A DNA stretch of 57,802 bases from Bacteroidales bacterium (GTDB taxonomy: Bacteria > Bacteroidota > Bacteroidia > Bacteroidales > UBA932): the NCBI GenBank assembly GCA_004554455.1, contig SFMG01000021.1:1-57802 (forward strand), written 5' to 3'. A model generated the notes under the pieces. That model was not told where the DNA came from, made no database searches, and was given only the letters and a program-made list of their open reading frames with translations. The translations under genes were made by a program, and so were the position numbers. Below, piece after piece: positions 26,147 to 34,374 of the stretch (its first letter is position 1; every line of letters starts with the position of its first letter).

Positions 26147-27511
26147 TTACCTCAGAGTCACGTCCACGTACCTCGGTGCGTGGTCTGACATAGGGTAGGT
26201 GAAAGAGCTGTGGATTATGGTATAGTACCTGACATCGGCCTTGTTCTCGCAATTCTTGAAGAGAATGTGGTCTATGGCCGTGTCTCCGTTGACGTCTTTC
26301 AGCTGTTCCTCTGTCTCTGCCGCGAAACCGTTCTCGGAGCAGCTGTGGTAGCCTCTGGAGCCGTCTTTCTTCTCGCTGGCATCCTTAGCGGCACTCTTGT
26401 ATCCGTCTGCCACGAAGGCCTGGATGGCGCTGGAGGCGTGTTTGCAGTTCATGTCTCCCATCACAAAGACTGGCACGTCGTAGCTGCCAAGCATTTCCCT
26501 GGCCTGGGCTATGATGAGTTCCGCCTGCTCCAATCTGGCGTTGTCGCTTCCGGCCTGGGCAGATTCGCTCTTCCACCAGAGGTGGGTGCCTATGGCAATG
26601 AAGTCCTTCCCGCTCTCCTTGTGGGTGAAGAGCGCAGCCGTGAATGATTTGGAGTTGCTGTTGCTCCAAGCCCCTTCGAAGAGCTTGTAAATCACCTTCT
26701 TAGGCGTCACGGTCGTAGCATTGTAGAAAAGTGGGGTCCAGCTCCACTGGGAATCGGAGGTGATGCAGCGCATATACTTCGGCACTATGAGCGGTTCGAG
26801 GCGCTCGCTCATTGCGCTCGAATATTCCTGGAAGGCAAATACATCCGGTCCGGTGCACTTGATGACGGTGGCGAAATCCCTGCTGCGGTTTTCGTTGCGC
26901 GGATCGTAGAGCAGCACCCCGTCGGCATAGAAGCCCGCCGGAATGGTGGATTTGTCGTATGCCCAGATATTGTAGTCCAGCAGACGCAGGTTCGTGCCTG
27001 CCGGCTTGTCGAATATATATGCGTTGCGGCAGCTGCCTTTCAGCTCCAGGTCGGCCGGGACGTTTGTATTCAGGGATATATATTTGTCTATCAGCACCTT
27101 TGCCGCTCCCATGACGGCCCAGTTGCTCCGGCCCTCTATGCAGAGTTTGCCGTTGACGCATTTCAGCTGCCAGTCGAAGCTGTCGCCGTCCTGCAGGCTG
27201 CCGTTCTCCTTGCGCCCGCAGTCGCCTATCAATATTTCATGCTCAGTCTCTCTCGAACTGTGCGCGTAGAGCTGGACGTCCGTCTGCGCATATTCCTTGA
27301 TGGCCTTGCGCAGGGCCATCGCGGCGTCTTTGCATATACCTTCAGTCTCATCGACGTCATATACGATACGGAAATCCTCAATCTGCGTTCCGGCTATCTT
27401 GTAGCCTTCTTCGACAGGGGGTTCCGTATTTGGCCCGTCCGGAATCTTTTCTTCGCAGGCCGGGATTGCCGACATAAGGGCAGCCAGCAAAAGCAGGGAC
27501 TTGGTTTTCAT
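26147..27511 (-). CDS. Lipoprotein of the endonuclease/exonuclease/phosphatase family
   Basis: The 454-aa protein has a lipoprotein signal (AIPACEEK, C19). An N-terminal ~150-residue domain resembles the accessory domain in front of some glycoside hydrolases (DAAMALRKAIKEY, ILIGDCGRKEN). An EEP domain then carries LRLLDYNIW, AFQEYSS, GTHLWW, MGDMNCKHAS, DHILF and the final SDHAPRY histidine. It is probably surface or periplasmic; the substrate may be a phosphodiester of nucleic acid, lipid or sugar. Its ATG overlaps the stop of the acyl-CoA ligase gene by 4 nt. Confidence 0.82.
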   Translation of the reverse strand: MKTKSLLLLAALMSAIPACEEKIPDGPNTEPPVEEGYKIAGTQIEDFRIVYDVDETEGICKDAAMALRKAIKEYAQTDVQLYAHSSRETEHEILIGDCGRKENGSLQDGDSFDWQLKCVNGKLCIEGRSNWAVMGAAKVLIDKYISLNTNVPADLELKGSCRNAYIFDKPAGTNLRLLDYNIWAYDKSTIPAGFYADGVLLYDPRNENRSRDFATVIKCTGPDVFAFQEYSSAMSERLEPLIVPKYMRCITSDSQWSWTPLFYNATTVTPKKVIYKLFEGAWSNSNSKSFTAALFTHKESGKDFIAIGTHLWWKSESAQAGSDNARLEQAELIIAQAREMLGSYDVPVFVMGDMNCKHASSAIQAFVADGYKSAAKDASEKKDGSRGYHSCSENGFAAETEEQLKDVNGDTAIDHILFKNCENKADVRYYTIIHSSFTYPMSDHAPRYVDVTLR

Positions 27512-29145
27512 TCTTTTTCTACTCTGTTGTTGCGACCCTTGCCGCTGTAGAGGAAGCGGCGGATCTTGTTTGTCGCTGTTTTCACGAAAGGCTCCTTCTG
27601 CAGCTGCACCTCGCCTATGCGGGAGTTGCGGTTGACCTTGGAGTTGACGTATTCCAATATGTTCTTCTGGAGTTTTTCGGCTTCGACTATGAATTTGTCC
27701 TGTCCTTCGAGGTCCCAGTCAAGCACGTTCTCGTTCAGCTGTACTAGGGCCACGAGATGGCCGTCCCTTTCCACGACGAGGGACTCGGCAATGCCGTCCA
27801 TATTGTTGATCACTCCCTCGATTTCCTCAGGATAGATGTTCTCGCCGGAAGGCCCCAGGATGAGGTTGCCTATGCGTCCCTTGATGGAGTAGCGTCCTTT
27901 CTTGTCCACAGTGGCCAGGTCACCGGTTCGGAACCATCCGTCCTCAGTCATTACGGCCAGGGTGCGGGTGTAGTCCTTGTAATAGCCTCTCATAAGGTGA
28001 GGCCCTTTTGTAACTATCTCACCCTCACCCGTTTCCGGGTTGACATTGTCCAGGCGGACCTTTACTCCGTGAGCCGCCTTGCCGGCTGCACCCAGACGCG
28101 TTACCTTCGGTCCGGCAGTGCATATCAGCGGAGCGGTCTCGGTCAGGCCGTATCCTATCGCGTATGGGAACTTGGCCTTGCGCAGGAATTTCTCAACCTC
28201 GATGTCCATCTTGGAACCTCCGACCCCGAAGAATTTCAGGCGGCCGCCGAAGGTCTTGATGAGCTTGTGGCCTACCAGGCGTGCAAGCAGTTTAGGTGCC
28301 CAGGAATCCAGCCAGCTGAGGAAAGTGCTCTTGCGTATGGTCGGCAGGACGCTGCTGCGGTAGATTTTCTCGATGATAAGCGGCACTGTAAGCACCGTCG
28401 TCGGACGTACCTGCCTGAAGGCCGGAATCAGCACTGCGGGAGTAGGCGGCTTCTGTATATATACCACCTTGGCGCCCCTGGAGAAAGGGTAGAGCATACC
28501 TATGCTCATCTCGTAGGTGTGCGCCATAGGGAGTATGGAGAGGAATACGTCCCTCTTGTTCACATGGTAGGTGTACCAGGATGCGGTGATGTTCTGGCAG
28601 AGGTTCCTGTGGCTGAGCATCACGCCCTTGGCGGCTCCGGTGGTGCCGGAGGTGTAGATGATCGCCGCGAGGTCGTCAGGCTGCGGGTAGGCAATCTGCC
28701 CGTCGCAGGTGTATTCTTCGTCTTTCTGCCGCAATATGCTCAGGTCGTCCGTGCATATTACCAACTGCATTCCGGCAAGGATCTCTTCGCTGACCTTCGG
28801 AAGCAGCTTCCTCGACACGAAGAGCACCTTTGAGTCGGAGTGGGTGAGTATGTTGCTAACCTCGTTGGCGCTCAGTCCCGGCAGCATAGGCACCGCAATG
28901 CGTCCGAAGGCCACAATGGTGAAAAAGGCCACCGTCCAGTTCGGCATATTCTGCGAGAAGAGGGCGATCTTGTCGTAAGGTCTGATCCCGAAGTTGCAGA
29001 GCAGTTTGGTGAGCTGCGTGCATTTTTCGGCTATATCTTCGTAACTATAGGTCTGGTCTCCGCCGAGAAAGTCAAGTGCCGGACGTTTAGCATATTTCTG
29101 CGTCGAGTACTTGTAGAGTTCGGCCAGGGATTCGAATTCGTGCAT
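27508..29145 (-). CDS. Long-chain acyl-CoA synthetase-like AMP-forming ligase
   Basis: The 545-aa ANL-superfamily enzyme activates a carboxylate through an acyl-adenylate. IIYTSGTTGAAKGVML is the AMP-binding motif, followed by YGLTETAPL, WFRTGDLA and the C-terminal hinge KGRIGNLILGPSGENI-like segment with TNKIRRFLY near the end. A fatty acid is the likely substrate. It is 6 nt after kbl and coupled to the lipoprotein gene. A paralog is encoded at 34375-36015. Confidence 0.9.
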   Translation of the reverse strand: MHEFESLAELYKYSTQKYAKRPALDFLGGDQTYSYEDIAEKCTQLTKLLCNFGIRPYDKIALFSQNMPNWTVAFFTIVAFGRIAVPMLPGLSANEVSNILTHSDSKVLFVSRKLLPKVSEEILAGMQLVICTDDLSILRQKDEEYTCDGQIAYPQPDDLAAIIYTSGTTGAAKGVMLSHRNLCQNITASWYTYHVNKRDVFLSILPMAHTYEMSIGMLYPFSRGAKVVYIQKPPTPAVLIPAFRQVRPTTVLTVPLIIEKIYRSSVLPTIRKSTFLSWLDSWAPKLLARLVGHKLIKTFGGRLKFFGVGGSKMDIEVEKFLRKAKFPYAIGYGLTETAPLICTAGPKVTRLGAAGKAAHGVKVRLDNVNPETGEGEIVTKGPHLMRGYYKDYTRTLAVMTEDGWFRTGDLATVDKKGRYSIKGRIGNLILGPSGENIYPEEIEGVINNMDGIAESLVVERDGHLVALVQLNENVLDWDLEGQDKFIVEAEKLQKNILEYVNSKVNRNSRIGEVQLQKEPFVKTATNKIRRFLYSGKGRNNRVEKE

Positions 29146-29151
29146 ATCGTC

Positions 29152-30339
29152 TTATTTGAGGACATTGAGTTCTTTGCCTACCTTGATGAAGGCCTCCACG
29201 CAGCGGTCGAGCTGGCTGCGGTTGTGCGCGGCTGAAATCTGGACGCGTATCCTGGCCTGGTCCTTAGGCACCACAGGGTAGTAGAAGCCGGTTACGTATA
29301 TGCCTTCTTCCTGCATCCTGGCTGCGAATACCTGCGACAGTCTGGCGTCGTAGAGCATTACCGCGCAGATGGCACTCTGCGTAGGCTTGATGTCAAAGCC
29401 GGCGGACATCATCTTGTCCCTGAAGTAGTTGACGTTTTCGACAAGTTTGTCGTGGAGTTCGTTGCTCTCCTTGAGAATGCGGAAGACCTCGAGGCTTGCT
29501 CCTATGATGCACGGTGCCAGGGAGTTGGAGAAGAGATATGGGCGGCTTCTCTGCCTGAGCATATCGATTATCTCCTTGCGGCCGGTGGTGAAACCGCCCA
29601 TTGCTCCGCCGAAGGCCTTTCCGAGGGTGCCGGTGTAGATGTCAACCCTGCCGTAGCTGTTCGTGAGCTCGCTCACTCCGTGTCCCGTCGCTCCGACCAC
29701 TCCGGCCGAATGGGATTCGTCCACCATTACAAGGGCGTCGTATTTCTCTGCAAGGTCGCAAATCTTGTCAACAGGGGCCACGTTTCCGTCCATAGAGAAT
29801 ACTCCGTCGGTGACGATGATGCGGAAACGCTGTGCCTGGGCTTCCTGAAGGCAGCGCTCGAGATCGGCCATGTCCGCATTGGCGTAGCGGTATCTTTTTG
29901 CTTTGCAGAGCCTTACGCCGTCTATGATGGAAGCGTGGTTGAGCGCGTCTGAGATTATTGCGTCCTCCTCTGTGAGCAGCGGTTCGAATACGCCTCCGTT
30001 GGCATCGAAGCAGGCTGCATAGAGAATGGTGTCTTCTGTCTTGAAGTAGTCGCTGATCGCAGCCTCAAGCTGCTTGTGTATATCCTGAGTTCCGCAAATG
30101 AAGCGTACAGATGCCATTCCGAAGCCTCTTTCTTTCATCATCTCGGAGGATGCCCTGATGAGTCTCGGGTCATTTGCCAGGCCGAGGTAGTTGTTTGCGC
30201 AGAAGTTCAGGACTTCCTTTCCGCCTACACTTATCGCTGCCGACTGTGAACTTTCAATGAGCCTTTCCTCTTTGTAGAGTCCTGCCTCTCGTATCTCTGC
30301 GAGAGTGTCGCTGAGATGCTGTTTCATTTTTCCGTACAT
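29152..30339 (-). CDS. kbl: Glycine C-acetyltransferase (2-amino-3-ketobutyrate CoA ligase)
   Basis: The PLP enzyme cleaves 2-amino-3-oxobutyrate with CoA to glycine and acetyl-CoA in threonine degradation. The 395-aa sequence matches Kbl closely: SVRFICGTQDIHK, ISDALNHASIIDGVRLCKAK, VDESHSAG and the PLP lysine in GTLGKAFGG. No threonine dehydrogenase is adjacent. The related alpha-oxoamine synthases of sphingolipid and sulfonolipid synthesis look similar, but the ISDALNHASIIDG block argues for Kbl. Its leader holds five copies of a CCCCGGAGAAA-type repeat. Confidence 0.88.
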   Translation of the reverse strand: MYGKMKQHLSDTLAEIREAGLYKEERLIESSQSAAISVGGKEVLNFCANNYLGLANDPRLIRASSEMMKERGFGMASVRFICGTQDIHKQLEAAISDYFKTEDTILYAACFDANGGVFEPLLTEEDAIISDALNHASIIDGVRLCKAKRYRYANADMADLERCLQEAQAQRFRIIVTDGVFSMDGNVAPVDKICDLAEKYDALVMVDESHSAGVVGATGHGVSELTNSYGRVDIYTGTLGKAFGGAMGGFTTGRKEIIDMLRQRSRPYLFSNSLAPCIIGASLEVFRILKESNELHDKLVENVNYFRDKMMSAGFDIKPTQSAICAVMLYDARLSQVFAARMQEEGIYVTGFYYPVVPKDQARIRVQISAAHNRSQLDRCVEAFIKVGKELNVLK

Positions 30340-30367
30340 AAGTTTATGTTTTGTTGTTTATCCTATC

Positions 30368-30430
30368 ATTTTCTCCGGGGTTTCTCCGGGGGGGTCTCCA
30401 GGGTTTCTCCGGGGTTTCTCCGGGGTGTTC
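30368..30430. repeat. Short tandem repeat in the kbl leader
   Basis: Five imperfect copies of TTTCTCCGGGG run in tandem on the plus strand; on the kbl mRNA they read CCCCGGAGAAA, each containing GGAG. They lie in the 260-bp divergent region between kbl and folD. Confidence 0.8.
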
Positions 30431-30493
30431 CTGTACTGCCGCTTTGTATTATGGTGTTTCCTGTCGTTTTATGGCAGAAAACAATCTTTCAAA

Positions 30494-30527
30494 TTTACTG
30501 TTTTTCCACGAATAATCCTTATTTTTG
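30494..30527 (+). promoter_or_regulatory. Predicted promoter for folD
   Basis: TTTA (30494-30497), 22 bp, TATTTTTG (30520-30527). The leader is about 65 nt. The rest of the 30340-30598 interval holds the tandem repeat and nothing else I recognise. Confidence 0.5.
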
Positions 30528-30598
30528 CGCGGAATTTACAGGACCTTCCGGTGCTTACTGAAAAAAAACTCTATATCTTACTGAAAAAACTCTGCATA

Positions 30599-31468
30599 AT
30601 GATATTGGATGGAAAGAAACTCTCAGCCAGACTGAAGGCTGAAATGGCCTCCAGAGTTGCTGGAATGGAGGAACGTTATGGCCGGGTTCCGGCTCTTGCC
30701 GTAATCATTGTCGGTGAGGATCCTGCGAGCCAGACTTATGTGCGGAACAAGGTCAAGGCCTGTGAGGAGACCGGAATACGCAGCATACATATCGCTCTTC
30801 CTTCTGGCGTGCGCGAGAGGGAGCTTCTAGATCAGATCAAACGTCTCAATGAGGATCCGGGGGTGGATGGCATTCTGGTGCAGCTCCCGCTCCCTCCTCA
30901 TATCGACGAGCACCGTGTCATCAATGCAATCGCACCGGCCAAGGATGTGGATGGGTTCCATCCCCGCAATGTCGCCGGACTCTGGCTGGATGAGGACTGT
31001 GCCATTCCTTGCACCCCGAAGGGCATTATGCATCTCATCAATGAGAGCGGCATCAACCCTAGCGGCAAGCGTGCCGTTGTGGTAGGCCGCAGCAACATAG
31101 TTGGCAAGCCTATCGCGAAGCTTCTGCTGGATGCCAATGCCACTGTTACCATAGCCCATTCCCACACTGAGGACCTTGCCCGCGTCTGCCGTGAGGCTGA
31201 CATCCTGGTAGTCGCTGTGGGCCGTCCGAAGATGATTGACGGCTCAATGATCAAGAGTGGGGCAGTGGTCATCGATGTCGGTATCAACCGCATATCGGTT
31301 CCAACCCCGGGAGGCAACATCTCCCGCATCTGCGGTGATGTGGACTTTGATTCCGCCTGTGAGGTGGCCTCCTGGATCACCCCTGTTCCCGGCGGTGTCG
31401 GCCCTATGACCATCTGCGAGCTGATGGGCAACACCATCGAGGCCTTCCTCCGTTCCCATCAGGAGTAG
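30599..31468 (+). CDS. folD: Bifunctional methylene-THF dehydrogenase / methenyl-THF cyclohydrolase
   Basis: It interconverts 5,10-methylene-, methenyl- and 10-formyl-THF with NADP. The 289-aa protein shows YVRNKVKACEE (catalytic K53 region), GILVQLPLP, PCTPKGIM, GRSNIVGKP and TPVPGGVGPMT. I chose the ATG at 30599, which gives the family-standard start MILDGKKLS; the frame upstream is not coding. It supplies formyl-THF for the purine pathway encoded downstream. A repeat block begins right after its stop. Confidence 0.97.
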   Translation: MILDGKKLSARLKAEMASRVAGMEERYGRVPALAVIIVGEDPASQTYVRNKVKACEETGIRSIHIALPSGVRERELLDQIKRLNEDPGVDGILVQLPLPPHIDEHRVINAIAPAKDVDGFHPRNVAGLWLDEDCAIPCTPKGIMHLINESGINPSGKRAVVVGRSNIVGKPIAKLLLDANATVTIAHSHTEDLARVCREADILVVAVGRPKMIDGSMIKSGAVVIDVGINRISVPTPGGNISRICGDVDFDSACEVASWITPVPGGVGPMTICELMGNTIEAFLRSHQE

Positions 31469-31481
31469 TCCCAAACCCACC

Positions 31482-31563
31482 GTTGTTGCGGCAGGAACAG
31501 TCGCCACTCCGGCGGCTTCTTACTTAGGATTATGCCGCCTTCGTGGCATCCTGTCCCCGCCTG
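31482..31563. repeat. Module C hairpin, copy 1
   Basis: This ~80-bp nested inverted repeat has outer arms GGCAGGAACAG and CTGTCCCCGCC (two mismatches), then GCCAC/GTGGC, then GGCGGC/GCCGCC around a conserved loop ACTTAGGATTAT. Confidence 0.75.
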
Positions 31564-31670
31564 CGCCCCACGGCTGTGCTACAGGCGGGCTGTTCTTCTG
31601 TGCCGCAACGGTTCCAGCAGGCGGGCCGTTCTTAGCTGCAGCAGCGAAAATTAGAGTCGGACGCAGACCG

Positions 31671-31751
31671 TTGTTGCGGCAGGGACAGTCGCCACTCCGG
31701 CGGCTTTTTACTTAGGATTATGCCGCCTTCGTGGCATCCTGTCCCTGCCGG
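31671..31751. repeat. Module C hairpin, copy 2
   Basis: This is the best-formed copy: GGCAGGGACAG pairs perfectly with CTGTCCCTGCC, GCCAC with GTGGC, GGCGGC with GCCGCC, with loop TTTTTACTTAGGATTAT. Copies at 57152 and 57304 keep the loop and show a compensating A:T to G:C change in the outer arm. Confidence 0.85.
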
Positions 31752-31785
31752 CACCCCACGACTGCGCTGCAGGCGGGCTGTTCTT

Positions 31786-32120
31786 CGCTGCAGCGATTCT
31801 CAAGTCTGGCCTCGAAATCAAGAATCGATGCAGTCTTTGGGCTATTCTTGAGGGTTTCCTTGCATCGATTCTCAAGTCTGGCCCTGAAATCAAGAATCGA
31901 TGCACGCTGGAAGGTGTTTCCGGGGAAACTCCTGCATCGATTCGCAAGTCTGGCCCCGAAATCAAGAATCGATGTAGTCTTTGGGCTGTTCTTGAGGGTT
32001 TCCTTGCATTGATTCTAAAGTCTGGGCCTGAAATCAAGAATCGATGCACGCTGGAAGGTGTTTCCGGGGAAAACCTTACATCGATTCGCAAGTCTGGCCT
32101 CGAAATCAAGAATCGATGCA
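31786..32120. repeat. Module A array, five units
   Basis: Five 44-bp interrupted palindromes (TGCATCGATTC, a 22-bp core, GAATCGATGCA) are separated by 27-28 bp. Two spacer types alternate: TCTTTGGGCTNTTCTTGAGG-like and CGCTGGAAGGTGTTTCCGGG-like. The period is ~72 bp. The conserved spacers exclude CRISPR. Confidence 0.88.
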
Positions 32121-32536
32121 GCCGTGGGTTAGTGGCGCTCTGCAGGCGAAACCGTTCTTCTTCGCGACAACGAAGAATAGAATCGGACGCGGACCTCGTC
32201 GCTGCTGCTACGACCACTGCAGGCGGAACCATTCTTCTTTGCAGCAACAAAAATTAGAATCGGATGCGGAAGATCGCTGCCGCGACGACTGCTGCAGGCG
32301 GAACCATTCTCCTTTGCGGCAACGGAGATTAGAATCGGACGCGGAAGATCGCTGCCGCAACGATTGCTGCAGGCGGGCCATTCTCCTTCGTGGCAACGGA
32401 GATTAGAATCGGATGCGGAAGGTCGCTGCCGCAACGATTGCTGCAGGCGGGCCATTCTCCTTTGCCGCTACGAAAATTAGAATCAGACGCGGAAGAGCAT
32501 TGCCGCTACGGCCGCTGCAGGCGAAACTATTCTCCG
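32121..32536. repeat. Module B tandem array, about five units
   Basis: A unit of 74-75 bp recurs, with AGGCGG at 32221, 32296, 32371 and 32445. It contains CTGCAGGCGG, CCATTCTCCTTTGC and ATTAGAATCGG. The same unit occurs singly beside module C copies. Confidence 0.85.
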
Positions 32537-32537
32537 C

Positions 32538-32798
32538 TGCATCGATTCGCAAGTCTGAGCCCGAAATCAAGAATCACTGCACGCTGGAGGGCGTTTCCAG
32601 GCAAAACCATGCAGTGATTCCCAAATTGACCCCCTAAAATCAAGAATCACTGCACGCTGGAGGGCGTTTCCGGGGAAAACCTTGCATCGATTCTCAAATC
32701 TGGGCTTGAATTTAAGAATCGATGCACGCAAGAGGGCATAAACGGGTAAAACCTTGCATCGATTCCCAAGTCTGGCCCTGAAATCAAGAATCGATGCA
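32538..32798. repeat. Module A array, four further units
   Basis: Units start at 32538, 32610, 32683 and 32755. The unit at 32610 has arms TGCAGTGATTC and GAATCACTGCA, a compensating change relative to TGCATCGATTC/GAATCGATGCA. From 32800 to 33042 I see only GC-rich unique sequence without a convincing gene. Confidence 0.85.
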
Positions 32799-33042
32799 GT
32801 AAGCGGCTCATCTTTAGCACATCCCCCATCACGCGTTGAAGACGCGTCTTGCCTTGGATGTTTGCATGGGAGCGGGCACGACGCAGGTTCGGCAGTGGCG
32901 GCGAAAGCGGGTGCTGATGCGCCCGGAGGCGGCATTTCCCTATGTTTTTGCCGCCGAGGGTGCGCAGCACCCGCCCAAAAAGCCGCCACGCTCAACAACC
33001 CTCGCCGCAGCACCCGCCAACCCATCCCACAGCTCATTACAG

Positions 33043-33083
33043 AAAAAAGGCTGACTACCAGTCTTTCGACCTTAAGTCAGCCT
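33043..33083 (-). terminator. Rho-independent terminator after hpf
   Basis: On the minus strand AGGCTGACT (33083-33075) pairs with AGTCAGCCT (33056-33048), followed by TTTTTT. It is about 25 nt past the stop of the hibernation-factor gene. Confidence 0.8.
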
Positions 33084-33107
33084 CAGCTTTATGCTTTGAC
33101 AGGCATC

Positions 33108-33401
33108 CTATTTCTCGAGGGATTTCTCCTTGGAGCGTGTCAGCTTCTCTTTCATCGCGTCAACGCAGGCATTGACTGCGTCCTCGAACGTGGTCGAGTT
33201 TCTCTCGATAATGTGGTTCTCGCCAGGAGTGTGGAGCTTGAGCTTCACATTCTTATTGGCTGGCTCCTTAAGAAGTGAAAGGGTTACCTCGACATCACTC
33301 TGACCTTCGTGGAATTTCTCCAATCTGGCAACCTTCTTCTCGATGAAGGCAACAAGTTTGGCGTCTGCGTCAAACTTGAGGGATTTGATTGTAATTTCCA
33401 T
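33108..33401 (-). CDS. hpf: Ribosome hibernation-promoting factor (short HPF/RaiA family)
   Basis: The 97-aa protein binds the ribosomal decoding region and inactivates or protects ribosomes under stress. It shows the family pattern MEITIKSLKFDAD, IEKKVARLEKF and FEDAVNACVDAMKEKL. I chose the ATG at 33401, preceded at 7 nt by GGAGG, a rare clear Shine-Dalgarno in this window; an in-frame ATG at 33413 lies upstream of it. A strong terminator follows. Confidence 0.92.
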   Translation of the reverse strand: MEITIKSLKFDADAKLVAFIEKKVARLEKFHEGQSDVEVTLSLLKEPANKNVKLKLHTPGENHIIERNSTTFEDAVNACVDAMKEKLTRSKEKSLEK

Positions 33402-33501
33402 AAATACCTCCAATTTTAGTTTGGTTCTCTAAAGATATACAAAAAGCTCCGGATTTGCAAAGGACTTCAGAAAAAATTATGGGACTTGGAAGAACCCCTG
33501 T

Positions 33502-34230
33502 TCAGGAAAAAAGGGCGACAAGACCGGAAACAAACATCAGGGCATAGATCAGGTGACGGAGATGACCGGCATTGATACGCTTGAAGATGCTTGCGCCCGC
33601 GAGAAGTCCTATCAGCACTCCGGCAATACCGATGCAAAATGATTCAAGGACAAAGGATGTAACAAAACCGTTACCTGCTCTGTAGATAGTCATCATAGTG
33701 TTTCCGATGAGGAAATACCACTGGGTAATCGCCATATATTCCTCCTTGCTGTCGGTGCAGCCGACAAAATAAATGACGGCGGGAGGTCCCTGCATTGCAA
33801 AAAGGCCTCCCATAATACCGGAAATGCCGCCCATCGTCAGCTGAATGGGAATGCTTGGCCGGAGGGAGAACTTGCCGTTCAAAAAGAAAAAGTACAGACT
33901 GATCACTATCAACACCCCGCCCAGCACCTTCTTGAGTATGCGGCTGTCGATGTGCTTGACGAGAATGACCGCAAAGAAAGACACCACTATAAAGGTGAGG
34001 AGAATGGGAATCAGCTTTCTCCAGGGAACCTGGCGCACCATCCTTACCGCCGGAACGAGGGCTGTGAAGATGGCGAGCAGACCGGAAAGAGCGGTCGCTT
34101 CGGCGAAGGACGGCATAATGAAAGGCAGTAGCATCATTATGAAAATGCCGAATCCGAATCCGCATACCCTTTGGGTAAGGCTTGCTCCGGAGGCCATCAG
34201 AAATACCAGTATGAAATCCAGGATATCCAT
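33502..34230 (-). CDS. TauE/SafE-family membrane transporter
   Basis: The 242-aa protein has about eight hydrophobic segments and two related halves, as in TauE/SafE sulfite/organosulfonate exporters (GFGFGIFIMMLLPF near residue 25, GGISGIMGGLFAMQGPP near 135). Export of sulfite or a sulfonate is possible, which would be notable beside a cysteate synthase elsewhere in the window, but family members vary. I chose the ATG at 34230. A -7 box TATATTTG at 34248-34241 lies just upstream. Confidence 0.85.
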   Translation of the reverse strand: MDILDFILVFLMASGASLTQRVCGFGFGIFIMMLLPFIMPSFAEATALSGLLAIFTALVPAVRMVRQVPWRKLIPILLTFIVVSFFAVILVKHIDSRILKKVLGGVLIVISLYFFFLNGKFSLRPSIPIQLTMGGISGIMGGLFAMQGPPAVIYFVGCTDSKEEYMAITQWYFLIGNTMMTIYRAGNGFVTSFVLESFCIGIAGVLIGLLAGASIFKRINAGHLRHLIYALMFVSGLVALFS

Positions 34231-34248
34231 TGAATGCCTACAAATATA

Positions 34249-34315
34249 GGCAAATATTTGCCACTCAGTTCGCCACTTTGCCACAAAAATGCCACTTTGA
34301 GGGCATCTTTGCCAC
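34249..34315. promoter_or_regulatory. Cluster of GCCAC operator-like repeats between divergent genes
   Basis: The perfect 14-bp palindrome GGCAAATATTTGCC (34249-34262) is followed by GCCAC at 34260, 34272, 34280, 34291 and 34311, mostly as TTGCCACT. It lies between the promoters of the transporter and the acyl-CoA ligase and could bind a shared regulator. Confidence 0.5.
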
Positions 34316-34321
34316 TATTCT

Positions 34322-34352
34322 TTTTCCTTCTCTGCTTCACTCGGTATATTTG
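34322..34352 (+). promoter_or_regulatory. Predicted promoter for the acyl-CoA ligase
   Basis: TTTT (34322-34325), 19 bp, TATATTTG (34345-34352); the ATG is at 34375. Confidence 0.6.
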
Positions 34353-34374
34353 CGCGTCATAATTTTAAAAACTA

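Noticed and set aside
29152..30339. Cysteate/serine acyltransferase for sulfonolipids instead of Kbl
   Set aside because: The SVRFICGTQD and ISDALNHASIIDG blocks match glycine C-acetyltransferase closely.
31786..32798. CRISPR array suggested by regularly spaced 44-bp repeats
   Set aside because: The 27-28 bp spacers are themselves repeated and of only two types, and no cas gene is present.
31708..33278. ORFs of 180, 120, 156 and 174 aa in the second repeat block
   Set aside because: They are repeat-derived (HRFLISGPDLRIDA-type peptides) with no start signals or family similarity.
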